Assembly (NCBI RefSeq): GCF_000759775.1
Contig: NZ_BBMY01000030.1
Location: 1-43,304 of the forward strand
Direction of reading: 5' to 3'
Origin: Escherichia albertii NBRC 107761 = DSM 17582
Lineage (GTDB): Bacteria > Pseudomonadota > Gammaproteobacteria > Enterobacterales > Enterobacteriaceae
DNA: 43,304 nt
Positions 30,082-37,834 of the stretch are shown here, piece after piece (positions within the stretch are counted from its first letter, which is position 1; each line of letters opens with the position of its first letter). The notes below the pieces were generated by a model. It was not told where the DNA came from, ran no database searches, and worked only from the letters and a program-made list of their open reading frames with translations. The position numbers were made by a program, and so were the translations under genes.

Positions 30082-31395
30082 ATGAAAAATATAAAATTCA
30101 GCCTGGCCTGGCAGATTCTGTTTGCCATGGTGCTGGGCATTCTCCTGGGAAGCTACCTGCACTACCATAGCGATAGTCGCGAATGGCTGGTTGCCAATTT
30201 GCTTTCTCCGGCGGGTGATATCTTTATCCACCTGATCAAAATGATTGTGGTGCCAATTGTCATCTCCACGCTGGTGGTGGGTATCGCGGGTGTTGGTGAT
30301 GCCAAACAGCTCGGGCGCATTGGTGCGAAAACCATTATCTACTTCGAGTTGATTACTACTGTTGCCATTGTTCTTGGGATCACGCTGGCGAATGTTTTTC
30401 AGCCCGGTGCCGGGGTGGATATGTCGCAGCTGGCGACCGTCGATATCTCGAAATACCAGAGCACGACGGAAGCGGTACAAAGCAGTTCCCACGGTATTAT
30501 GGGGACGATTTTGTCGCTGGTGCCGACGAATATTGTGGCGTCGATGGCAAAAGGCGAAATGCTACCGATTATCTTCTTCTCGGTACTGTTTGGTCTTGGG
30601 CTTTCGTCTCTGCCTGCGGCGCATCGTGAACCGCTGGTCACCGTGTTTCGTTCCATCTCTGAAACCATGTTTAAAGTTACCCATATGGTGATGCGTTACG
30701 CGCCGGTGGGTGTGTTTGCGTTGATTGCCGTGACGGTGGCCAACTTTGGCTTCTCTTCCCTGTGGCCGCTGGCGAAGCTGGTACTACTGGTGCATTTCGC
30801 CATTCTGTTCTTCGCGCTGGTCGTGCTGGGGATTGTGGCGCGAATTTGTGGGTTAAGCGTCTGGATCCTGATTCGTATTCTGAAAGATGAGTTGATTCTG
30901 GCGTACTCCACTGCCAGCTCTGAAAGCGTGCTGCCACGAATTATTGAGAAGATGGAAGCTTACGGCGCGCCAGCGTCGATCACCAGTTTCGTGGTGCCGA
31001 CCGGGTATTCTTTTAACCTTGATGGTTCAACGCTGTATCAAAGTATTGCCGCCATCTTTATTGCTCAGTTGTATGGCATCGACCTGTCTATCTGGCAGGA
31101 AATCATTCTGGTGCTGACGCTGATGGTGACCTCGAAAGGGATTGCTGGCGTGCCGGGCGTGTCGTTTGTGGTGCTGCTGGCAACGCTGGGTAGCGTGGGG
31201 ATCCCGCTGGAAGGTCTGGCGTTTATTGCCGGTGTTGACCGCATCCTGGATATGGCGCGTACCGCGCTGAACGTGGTGGGTAACGCGCTGGCGGTGCTAG
31301 TGATTGCCAAGTGGGAGCACAAATTTGACCGCAAAAAGGCGCTGGCCTACGAGCGTGAAATGCTGGGCAAATTTGATAAGACAGCGGATCAGTAA
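30082..31395 (+). CDS. gltP: Glutamate/aspartate:proton symporter GltP
   Basis: A 437-residue inner-membrane carrier of the DAACS (SLC1-like) family that imports L-glutamate and L-aspartate with protons, independent of sodium. The transport-core motifs are present: the serine-rich re-entrant loop STASSESVLPRI (HP1), TGYSFNLDGSTLYQSIAAIF (helix 7, NxDG region) and SKGIAGVPGVSFVVL (HP2), then DRILDMARTALNVVGNA (helix 8). N-terminal scaffold helices cover the first 230 residues. ATG 30082 is preceded by GAGGAAG. Length equals E. coli GltP. The hairpin at 31402-31431 right after the stop is the probable terminator, followed by REP repeats. Confidence 0.97.
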   Translation: MKNIKFSLAWQILFAMVLGILLGSYLHYHSDSREWLVANLLSPAGDIFIHLIKMIVVPIVISTLVVGIAGVGDAKQLGRIGAKTIIYFELITTVAIVLGITLANVFQPGAGVDMSQLATVDISKYQSTTEAVQSSSHGIMGTILSLVPTNIVASMAKGEMLPIIFFSVLFGLGLSSLPAAHREPLVTVFRSISETMFKVTHMVMRYAPVGVFALIAVTVANFGFSSLWPLAKLVLLVHFAILFFALVVLGIVARICGLSVWILIRILKDELILAYSTASSESVLPRIIEKMEAYGAPASITSFVVPTGYSFNLDGSTLYQSIAAIFIAQLYGIDLSIWQEIILVLTLMVTSKGIAGVPGVSFVVLLATLGSVGIPLEGLAFIAGVDRILDMARTALNVVGNALAVLVIAKWEHKFDRKKALAYEREMLGKFDKTADQ

Positions 31396-31401
31396 TTGAA
31401 G

Positions 31402-31431
31402 ATTGCCGGGGGATTATATCCACCCGGCAAT
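31402..31431 (+). terminator. Hairpin after gltP
   Basis: ATTGCCGGG...CCCGGCAAT, a perfect 9-bp stem with a 12-base loop, starting six bases after the gltP stop. It lacks a following U tract, so it may be a processing or stability element. Confidence 0.6.
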
Positions 31432-31439
31432 GTGTGGAT

Positions 31440-31588
31440 GCCTGATGCGACGCGTAACGCGTCTTATCAAGCCTACGCCAGACTGAGCAATAGCTCGATT
31501 TAGCATGATTTTTGTAGGTCGGATAAGGCGTTTACGCCGCATCCGACATCAATGCCTGATGCGACGCATAACTCGTCTTATCAGGCCT
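31440..31588. repeat. REP/BIME cluster between gltP and yjcO (three units)
   Basis: REP palindromes at 31440-31473 (GCCTGATGCGACGCG...CGTCTTATCAAGCC), 31514-31548 (GGTCGGATAAGGCG-TTTA-CGCCGCATCCGAC) and 31554-31587 (GCCTGATGCGACG...CGTCTTATCAGGCC), in alternating orientation. They lie between convergent gltP and yjcO. Confidence 0.88.
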
Positions 31589-31591
31589 ACT

Positions 31592-32281
31592 TTAACCGTT
31601 GGTTAATTTCTCAAACTCTTCACATCCGGTATCAAACCCTTCCATACAGCTCAGGTTCAACCAGTGCAGCGCCTTTTGTTTGTTCTTCTCAATAAACCCC
31701 TCTTCACCGTTTAAGAACATCATTCCCGCCCAGTACTCGGAATAACCGGTGCGGGAAATTGCGGAGCTGCGTTTGAAATACCAGGTCGCTTTGTCATCGT
31801 CGGCCTTAATGCCCACGCCATTAGCGTAAATCAAACCAAGCAACATCTGGGCATCGACGGCGGAGTCGTTTTCCAGATCTTCCGAGGCGTTTTCTAACAG
31901 CGAAATCGCCTTCGGATAATCCGGTTTACCCGCCTGGGTATTCACCAGAATATGCGCCAACGTCACTTCACCTTCTTTACTGCCTGCTTGCGCGGCTTTC
32001 TCGGCAAGCACTTTTGCTTGTGGATAGTCCAGGCTGACCGGATTGGTGATTTTGATCTGCGCCAACAGCGCGCAGGCATCGGCATCACCGCTGTCAGCGG
32101 TTTTCTGTGCCCAATATTCGGCTTTGCTCAAATCGCCGGAGCTAAACCAGCTGTCGGCAAGAAAATATTGTGCGCGTCGGTCTCCGGCTTCTGCCGCCTT
32201 TACATATTGGCTGCCAGGTTCGGAATCGTTCGCGTGGGCAAAGAATGTTAAAAACAACATCAAAGTGATAATTTTTTTCAT
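31592..32281 (-). CDS. yjcO: Sel1-repeat protein YjcO
   Basis: A 229-residue exported protein made of Sel1-like (TPR-related) repeats. A signal peptide (MKKIITLMLFLTFFAHA) is followed by helical repeats with the AEAGDRRAQYFLADSWFSSG, DSGDADACALLAQI, AQAGSKEGEVTLAHIL and AQMLLGLIYANGVG patterns. Two cysteines near the C-terminus (in LSCMEGFDTGCEEF) could form a disulfide, as in periplasmic Sel1 proteins. I chose the ATG at 32281, where the signal peptide begins; in-frame codons to 32335 lie before it. It matches E. coli YjcO. Function is unknown; Sel1 proteins usually mediate protein contacts. Confidence 0.92.
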   Translation of the reverse strand: MKKIITLMLFLTFFAHANDSEPGSQYVKAAEAGDRRAQYFLADSWFSSGDLSKAEYWAQKTADSGDADACALLAQIKITNPVSLDYPQAKVLAEKAAQAGSKEGEVTLAHILVNTQAGKPDYPKAISLLENASEDLENDSAVDAQMLLGLIYANGVGIKADDDKATWYFKRSSAISRTGYSEYWAGMMFLNGEEGFIEKNKQKALHWLNLSCMEGFDTGCEEFEKLTNG

Positions 32282-32390
32282 TTTGATAATGAAGTCTGGT
32301 AGGGAATAGACAGTATAAAGTGTTCGGCTGGACAAAAAAACAACTGTAAAAAGACTCGCAGGCCGAATGATTTAATGCGATGTAAGGTGG

Positions 32391-33095
32391 TTAATCCATC
32401 CGATGCTCACCTTTTTCCAGGGCGTTGCGATCGAAAAATCGTTGAATTTTCCCCCCGGTCATCATTGCCGCACGGTCAGACATATGTGCGATGACATCGG
32501 CATCGTGGCTGACCAGCAGATACGTCATTTGGTGCTCCCGCTTCAGTTGATTCAATAAATTAAGAATTTCCGCTTGTACCGACATATCCAGCGCCGAGGT
32601 GGGCTCATCCAGCAGGAGAAGCTGTGGCCGTAACAACAGCGCGCGGGCGATAACCACGCGTTGCCGCTGACCACCGGAAAGCCGATGTGGGTAGCGACGA
32701 GCGGCGTCGAAAGGTAAGCCAACCTGTTCCAGTACAGTCTGGACGCGTTTTTCTATTTCGCTTTCGCCACGAATTTTGAGTGGTTCAGCCAGTGTTCGCC
32801 ACAAAGTATGGTTGGGATGCAGCGAGGCGTAGGGATCCTGAAACACCATTTGCACATTGCGGCGGAGATCGCCCTGAAAACGCATTCCTGGTTTGATGGC
32901 GTGCCCAAGCAGTGATACCTGACCGTGCCAGTCGCGTAGTAATCCAGCCAGTACGCGTAAGATGGTGGATTTTCCGCAGCCAGATTCGCCAATTAAACTA
33001 AATGTCTCGCCAGCATTAACTGAAAAACTGGCGGCGGAAACTGCGGTTTTCTCAGCAAAAGTAACCTGCAAGTGATTAATTTCAACGACCGTCAT
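32391..33095 (-). CDS. Peptide/nickel-type ABC importer ATPase 2 (DppF/NikE-like)
   Basis: A 234-residue ATP-binding subunit. Walker A is GESGCGKST, the signature LSGGQRQRVVIAR, Walker B LLLLDEPTSALD and the switch His lies in LLVSHDADVI. It is short for the family: the C-terminal oligopeptide-transporter extension of DppF/OppF (about 330 residues) is missing, so it is closer in size to NikE. It is the last gene of the five-gene cluster and overlaps the preceding ATPase gene by 14 bases. It forms a heterodimeric motor with that ATPase. Downstream lies yjcO in the same orientation after 109 bases. Substrate is unknown. Confidence 0.88.
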   Translation of the reverse strand: MTVVEINHLQVTFAEKTAVSAASFSVNAGETFSLIGESGCGKSTILRVLAGLLRDWHGQVSLLGHAIKPGMRFQGDLRRNVQMVFQDPYASLHPNHTLWRTLAEPLKIRGESEIEKRVQTVLEQVGLPFDAARRYPHRLSGGQRQRVVIARALLLRPQLLLLDEPTSALDMSVQAEILNLLNQLKREHQMTYLLVSHDADVIAHMSDRAAMMTGGKIQRFFDRNALEKGEHRMD

Positions 33096-33918
33096 GGTAT
33101 TTCTCCTGCGTCATCGCCGTCCTGTCCAGCGTTGGTAATATCTGCCCGTAAGTTTGCGCATTCGGGCGGCAAGTCCACAGTGTGCGTGTGTAAGGATGCG
33201 TTGCCGTGGGGAGTGCGTCGGCGCGCATTTCATCTATCTTATTTCCCTGATACATCACCATCACCCGATGGCAAAATTGTGCGACTAATGGCAGGTCGTG
33301 ACTGATCAGCAACATTGCCATCTGCCGTTGTTCACATTGAGTAACCAGGAGTTCCAGAATCTGATTGCGCAGGCGAACATCCAGTGCCGATGTCGGTTCA
33401 TCGGCAATCAACACCTGGGGATCGTTGATGAGCGCCATTGCAATCATCACTCGCTGTCCCATTCCGCCAGAGAGTTCACGGGGATAGTTTTGTAACACTC
33501 GAGTATTGAGGCCGACGGCCTGAATCGCGGTATTTATTTTCTCTTCTTTTTCGCAGCGATTAAGGCGTTGATGGAGCGTAATTGCCTCTTCCAGTTGCGC
33601 TTTTACCGTCTTCACTGGATTAAGTGCATAACGCGGATCTTGCAATACCATCGCGATATCGTTACCGCGCAACTGCTGCCATCCACGCGCATTGAGAGTG
33701 AGCGCATTGCGCCCCAGAATGTTAAGTGTGTCTGCGGTTACCCTGCCGGGTTTGCGAATCAGCCCCATCAGGGCGCGGGCGGTCATTGATTTGCCTGAAC
33801 CCGACTCACCAACCAGCGCCAGGCGCTCATTGCCTAATGTAAAGCTGACATTATTGACGACCCGGGAACCCGGGTAATCGACGCAGAGATTCTTAATATC
33901 AAGACGTGAGTCAGTCAT
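33082..33918 (-). CDS. Peptide/nickel-type ABC importer ATPase 1 (DppD/NikD-like)
   Basis: A 278-residue ATP-binding subunit. Walker A is GESGSGKSM, the Q loop lies in VLQDPRYALNP, the signature is LSGGMGQRVMIA, Walker B is VLIADEPTSALD and the switch His lies in LLISHDLPLV. It ends with a partial C-terminal extension (THPYTRTLWTCRPN) like that of NikD/DppD. I set the start at ATG 33918, preceded by CTGGAG; this leaves an eight-base overlap with the permease gene and removes an unlikely N-terminus encoded up to 33978. It works with the ATPase at 32391-33095. Confidence 0.88.
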   Translation of the reverse strand: MTDSRLDIKNLCVDYPGSRVVNNVSFTLGNERLALVGESGSGKSMTARALMGLIRKPGRVTADTLNILGRNALTLNARGWQQLRGNDIAMVLQDPRYALNPVKTVKAQLEEAITLHQRLNRCEKEEKINTAIQAVGLNTRVLQNYPRELSGGMGQRVMIAMALINDPQVLIADEPTSALDVRLRNQILELLVTQCEQRQMAMLLISHDLPLVAQFCHRVMVMYQGNKIDEMRADALPTATHPYTRTLWTCRPNAQTYGQILPTLDRTAMTQEKYHDGR

Positions 33919-34744
33919 GTTGCGGCTCCAGAACATCGCGCAAGCCATCACCCAACAGATTAAAGGCCAGACTGGCAATTAAGATAATTGCGCCGGGCGC
34001 GGCGGCAATCCACCATTGATCAAAAATGACCTGCATACCGTCGGCGATCATGGCTCCCCATTCTGCCATTGGCGGACGAGCACCAAGACCAAGAAAGCCC
34101 AGACCAGCAGCCGCCAGAATGATACCCGCTAAATCCAGCGCCAGACGGACAATGGCGGATGGCAGGCACAATGGCAAAATATGACCAGTCAACAGACGCC
34201 CACCGCGGATACCCATCATCTCTGCGGCGGCAAGATAATCACTGTGTCGTAGGCGTTGAATTTCACTCCGTGCCTGGCGCGCATAAGCAGGCCAGGTGGT
34301 TAACGCCAGCGCCAGTGCGCCGTTAACCAGCCCCGGTCCCAACATGGCGACAAATGCAAAGGCCAGAATCAAACGCGGCATTGACATTACCACGTCAGTA
34401 AAACGCATCAGTACGCGTTCCAGCCAACCGCCGTAGTACCCGGATAAAATGCCAATTAACAGGCCAACCGGGAGCGTAATGATTGTCACCAATGCGACCA
34501 GCCCCAGCGCCGGGCGGCTGCCGTAGATTAAACGTGAAAGTAGATCTCGCCCGTAACTGTCCGTACCGAGCCAGTGCTGACTGTTCGGCGCTTGTAATCG
34601 TGCCGCCGCATCCTGCCAGTTAGGATCGTGAGGCGCCAGCAACGGCGCGAAGAGCGCAATTAGTATCAATAACAGGATAATTATCAACCCGCCGAACGCG
34701 GCGGGCGAACGACGTAAACGGCGTAAAAAGAGAAACATCGGCAT
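33911..34744 (-). CDS. Peptide/nickel-type ABC importer permease 2 (DppC/NikC-like)
   Basis: A 277-residue inner-membrane permease of the OppC/DppC/NikC type. The N-terminal helix (GGLIIILLLILIALFAPLLAP) is followed by DPNWQDAAARLQAPNSQHWL and GTDSYGRDLLSRLIYGSR, the typical N-terminal family signature. Four or five further helices follow. The ATPase-docking EAA loop is recognisable around DYLAAAEMMGIRGGRLLTGHILP. The length is the same as NikC. Its ATG overlaps the permease 1 stop as TGATG at 34742-34746, so the two permeases are made together. Confidence 0.9.
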   Translation of the reverse strand: MPMFLFLRRLRRSPAAFGGLIIILLLILIALFAPLLAPHDPNWQDAAARLQAPNSQHWLGTDSYGRDLLSRLIYGSRPALGLVALVTIITLPVGLLIGILSGYYGGWLERVLMRFTDVVMSMPRLILAFAFVAMLGPGLVNGALALALTTWPAYARQARSEIQRLRHSDYLAAAEMMGIRGGRLLTGHILPLCLPSAIVRLALDLAGIILAAAGLGFLGLGARPPMAEWGAMIADGMQVIFDQWWIAAAPGAIILIASLAFNLLGDGLRDVLEPQHD

Positions 34745-35793
34745 CAGCGCAACCCCGGTTCGGTCAGCCTGACCAGCAGGTCGGTGAGGTTATTTATCAA
34801 CACAAAGCAGATGCCAGTCAGTAACGTACCGCCCATGATTGCGGTGGTATCGCCAGCGAACAGCGCCGTAGTGAGATAGCGGCCAATACCAGGCCAGGAA
34901 AAGACGGTTTCTGTCAGTACCGCGCCTTCCAGCATTGATGTATAGGCGAGGGCGATGACGGTGAGCAAGGTGCCGCGAATGTTGGGTAAAACATGGCGTA
35001 GCAAAATGGTCATCTCGCTGGCCCCTTTGGCGCGCGCCAACAAAATATATTCTTTATTCATTTCGCCAAGACAGGCCGAACGTGTCAGGCGCGTAATACT
35101 GGCGAGCGAGAAGTACGCCAGTAACAAAACTGGCAGCATCAGATGATTGATTGCATTGATAAATGCTTCACGATCGCCCGAAAGCCAGGTATCAAACAGC
35201 GCAAATCCGCTGCGGGGAACAATGGTGAATTGATAAATATCATCCAGTCTGCCCGGTCCGGCACTCCATTGCAGTCTGGCGTAGAACAGCGCCAGCATTA
35301 GCAGACCAAGCCAAAAAATGGGGACGGAATTTCCCAGCAGAGTTAATGTTCGCACGGTGAAATCCAGCGGCGAACCAACATAACGGGCGCAAAGTACACC
35401 GGCAATGACACCGATAGTAGCACCGACAATAAGTGCTAACGTTGCCAGCTCAATGGTTGCCGGAAACACCGATAGCAAGTCCTGGAGTACCGGTTGCCCG
35501 GTGGCGCTGGCGATGCCGAGATCGCCGTGCGCCAGATTTACCAGGTAATGCCAGAACTGGACAGGTAATGGCTGATCCAACCCTAACTGGTGGCGCACCT
35601 GAGTATAGGTGGACTGGCTGGCGTGATCGCCAACGATTTGCAATACCCGATCGACTGGTGAGAGAGCCGAAAGCGCAAAGGTAATCAGCAGCAGGCCGAG
35701 CAGCGTCAGAGCAACGGTAAACAATCCCTGCAACAGTGCGAGCAGAGGACGTTTACATCGCCATTTCATGCGAGTGGAAAAAACAGCAGACAT
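34744..35793 (-). CDS. Peptide/nickel-type ABC importer permease 1 (DppB/NikB-like)
   Basis: A 349-residue inner-membrane permease of the OppB/DppB type. The N-terminal helix (ALLQGLFTVALTLLGLLLIT), the periplasmic segment with QLGLDQPLPVQFWHYL and HGDLGIA, and the docking loop AKGASEMTILLRHVLPN followed by EGAVLTETVFSWPGIGRYL are all standard for the family. I chose ATG 35793, which has GGAAAG upstream. The frame stays open to 35886, but that extra sequence codes across the hairpin at 35821-35845. A second possible start is ATG 35769. It lies 99 bases after the binding-protein gene and overlaps permease 2 by one base. Confidence 0.88.
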   Translation of the reverse strand: MSAVFSTRMKWRCKRPLLALLQGLFTVALTLLGLLLITFALSALSPVDRVLQIVGDHASQSTYTQVRHQLGLDQPLPVQFWHYLVNLAHGDLGIASATGQPVLQDLLSVFPATIELATLALIVGATIGVIAGVLCARYVGSPLDFTVRTLTLLGNSVPIFWLGLLMLALFYARLQWSAGPGRLDDIYQFTIVPRSGFALFDTWLSGDREAFINAINHLMLPVLLLAYFSLASITRLTRSACLGEMNKEYILLARAKGASEMTILLRHVLPNIRGTLLTVIALAYTSMLEGAVLTETVFSWPGIGRYLTTALFAGDTTAIMGGTLLTGICFVLINNLTDLLVRLTEPGLR

Positions 35794-35820
35794 GATCTTT
35801 CCATACAGTGAGAAATCAGC

Positions 35821-35845
35821 GGCTGGCCTGCAATACAGGCCAGCC
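35821..35845 (-). terminator. Intercistronic hairpin between binding-protein and permease genes
   Basis: GGCTGGCCTG-CAATA-CAGGCCAGCC is a perfect 10-bp GC-rich stem. No U tract follows on the minus strand. Such hairpins after binding-protein genes commonly protect or attenuate mRNA, so that the binding protein is made in excess over the membrane parts. Confidence 0.7.
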
Positions 35846-35892
35846 CTGGTATCGCCCCCGATAACGTAGCCGGGAGCGAGTTGCATACAGGA

Positions 35893-37461
35893 TTATTTGG
35901 TTACCTGATCAAACCAGACCATATCGGCATTCAAGCCTTGTTGATAACCCTGCACATTATCACGCAGAACAATTTGCGTTTTGCCTTGATCAATAAAGAC
36001 ATACGGGGAACTACGTTGCAGTTCCTGTTGCATCTTTTTATACAAATCAAGACGTTTTGCGTTATCCGGTTCAGCAATTGCCGCCAGCGTTTCTTTGTTT
36101 AGTTCCGGGATTTTCCAGCTATTTAACCCAGCAACGGTGCTGGATTTGCCATCGTTATAGGCGAAAGAGCTGGCGTTGGAATGTGCGTCAAAATAATCTG
36201 GCAACCACATCCGAATGGCCCCCTGATGCTGGTGGGCGCGAACGCGAGAGTAGACCTGACTCCCCGCGGCTGGCAGCAAATCAACTTTTACACCGCCCTG
36301 AGCAAAGCTGGCCTGAATTGACTGCGCGATGGTAATAAATGGTGGTTTATTTTCGACATCAAGCGTGAAGTGCGGGTCTTTGATTCCGGCTTTAGCGAGG
36401 ATCTCTTTGGCTTTAGCTGGATTAAAGGTAAACGGTGTTTCTTCCAGAGCTCCAGGAAAGCCCACGGGCAGGAAACTTTGATGAGTAAAATATTGTCCTT
36501 TCAGTAGATTTTTGGTGATACCGTCGTAATCGACTAACCAGCGAGCGGCTTCCCAGAAAGCAGGATTACCCATCAACGGGTTATCCTTGTTACCGGTATT
36601 AAAGGCCAGATAGTTCTGTTCGGCGGAGGCAATGCTCATCACCTTGACGCCAGGTTTACCCTGTAGTGCATCGATTTGATCGGCACCCAGATCGCGTGCC
36701 ATATCAGCATCGCCTTGTTGGATCAGCAGGCGGCGCGTTGCTGGATCGGGGACATTTTTGATGATGACGCTTTTCAGCTTCGGTGCGCCGGTCGGTGAGG
36801 TCGCGTTGGCTTCCATTACGATGGCCTGATGCGGTTGATAAGTGCGCATTTTAAACGCACCGCTGCCTGCAGAATGCATCTTCAGCCATTCATTGCCAAA
36901 GTCGTTATTTTTGGCGTTTGGCGCAACCAGCTTCTCGTCAACAATTGAGGCGATAGGCGTGGAGAGAATATTCAGCGCCAGCGCTGGGCTTACGTCAGCG
37001 CTCCATTGCACCTGGACGGTATGATCGTCGATTTTCTTTAACTGACTGGCGATATTTTCTGGCCGCCAGCCCAGCACATTGAGAATAAACGCACCAGATT
37101 TATTCAGTGTGACTGCCCGGATATAAGAGTAAATCACATCTTCCGGGCGCACCGGGTTACCGGAGGCAAATTTCGCATCGCTTTTGAGTTTTATGGTCAG
37201 CGTTTTTGCTGCGGGGTCAGCCTGCCAACTTTCCGCCAGAATCGGCGTGATTTTCGCGGGATCGTTACGGTCCGGCTGTACTACGCGTTGATACAGGCTT
37301 GGTACCGTCTGAATACTGGAGAGTTCGTTAGCTTCTGCCGGGTCCAGACTCACAATATCATCCAGTCCCTGGGCAACAACCAACGTATTTGGCGGTGTAG
37401 CGGCAAAGGTGGTGGCGGAAATTGCGCTTAATACCAGTAAAGGTAATAGTTTTTTAATCAT
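35893..37461 (-). CDS. Peptide/nickel-type ABC importer substrate-binding protein (SBP family 5)
   Basis: A 522-residue periplasmic binding protein of the DppA/OppA/NikA superfamily. A signal peptide (MIKKLLPLLVLSAISATTFA) precedes ATPPNTLVVAQ. Family marks are the N-terminal SLDPAEANELSSIQTVPSLY, ILAESWQADPAAKTLTIKLK, the SGAFKMRTYQPHQAI region, AFWEAARWLVDYDGITKNLL and WLPDYFDAHSNASSFAY near the C-terminal lobe. The size is similar to NikA, but I do not see NikA-specific sequence, and overall it looks more like uncharacterised peptide or opine binders. It is the first gene of the cluster; the promoter must lie in 37462-37747. Substrate is unknown. Confidence 0.9.
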   Translation of the reverse strand: MIKKLLPLLVLSAISATTFAATPPNTLVVAQGLDDIVSLDPAEANELSSIQTVPSLYQRVVQPDRNDPAKITPILAESWQADPAAKTLTIKLKSDAKFASGNPVRPEDVIYSYIRAVTLNKSGAFILNVLGWRPENIASQLKKIDDHTVQVQWSADVSPALALNILSTPIASIVDEKLVAPNAKNNDFGNEWLKMHSAGSGAFKMRTYQPHQAIVMEANATSPTGAPKLKSVIIKNVPDPATRRLLIQQGDADMARDLGADQIDALQGKPGVKVMSIASAEQNYLAFNTGNKDNPLMGNPAFWEAARWLVDYDGITKNLLKGQYFTHQSFLPVGFPGALEETPFTFNPAKAKEILAKAGIKDPHFTLDVENKPPFITIAQSIQASFAQGGVKVDLLPAAGSQVYSRVRAHQHQGAIRMWLPDYFDAHSNASSFAYNDGKSSTVAGLNSWKIPELNKETLAAIAEPDNAKRLDLYKKMQQELQRSSPYVFIDQGKTQIVLRDNVQGYQQGLNADMVWFDQVTK

Positions 37462-37636
37462 ATGCTTCCCAATCCCTGAAGTTACTTTGAGGTTATAAAC
37501 ATGCTATTTTCCGGGATGTTACTGCATTTGTTGCGCCAGAATATCCCATGAATAGAACGTGTTAGACGGACGATGATTTCTCACCTTGCCGAAATTTTGA
37601 TCGCCAAATGTAAAGTATTATTACGTTAGGCCGCGA

Positions 37637-37662
37637 TGAGAATTGAGTAAAGATAATTCTCA
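37637..37662. promoter_or_regulatory. Inverted repeat upstream of the ABC importer
   Basis: TGAGAATT and AATTCTCA, perfect 8-base arms 10 bases apart, lie 176 bases upstream of the binding-protein start, in the 373-base gap with fdhF (37462-37834). It is a plausible regulator site; the regulator is unknown. Apart from the fdhF terminator and the hairpin at 37799-37838, I see nothing else in this gap. Confidence 0.4.
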
Positions 37663-37747
37663 TTTGCAATTGTGACTGGAGAGGAATAACAACTGAAAAG
37701 ATGTCGCTGATAACCAACATGGGCTGGTTTGGCTGCACGGGTATGTA

Positions 37748-37781
37748 TAAAAAATCCGGAAACGGCTGATCGTTCCCGGAT
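37748..37781 (-). terminator. Intrinsic terminator of fdhF
   Basis: On the minus strand ATCCGGGAACG-atcagc-CGTTTCCGGAT (11-bp stem, one G-T pair) runs into TTTTTTATAC. It is a strong Rho-independent terminator about 55 bases after fdhF. A further inverted repeat, GTAATACCGC...GCGGTATTAC (37799-37838), overlaps the fdhF stop codon. Confidence 0.9.
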
Positions 37782-37834
37782 TGATACAAAGGCATTGGGT
37801 AATACCGCCGCCTTTAACGTAAGTTTAAGCGGTA

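Noticed and set aside
31440-31588. Regular palindromic repeats that might suggest a CRISPR array
   Set aside because: The units alternate in orientation, have no constant repeat-spacer pattern and match REP palindromes.
37652-37670. Possible Fur box (GATAATTCTCATTTGCAAT)
   Set aside because: Only about 10 of 19 positions match the Fur consensus. The symmetric TGAGAATT/AATTCTCA reading explains the sequence better, so iron control is not claimed.
37562-37795. Minus-strand open frame of 77 codons between fdhF and the ABC importer
   Set aside because: It starts inside the fdhF terminator region, has no ribosome site and shows no recognisable sequence character.
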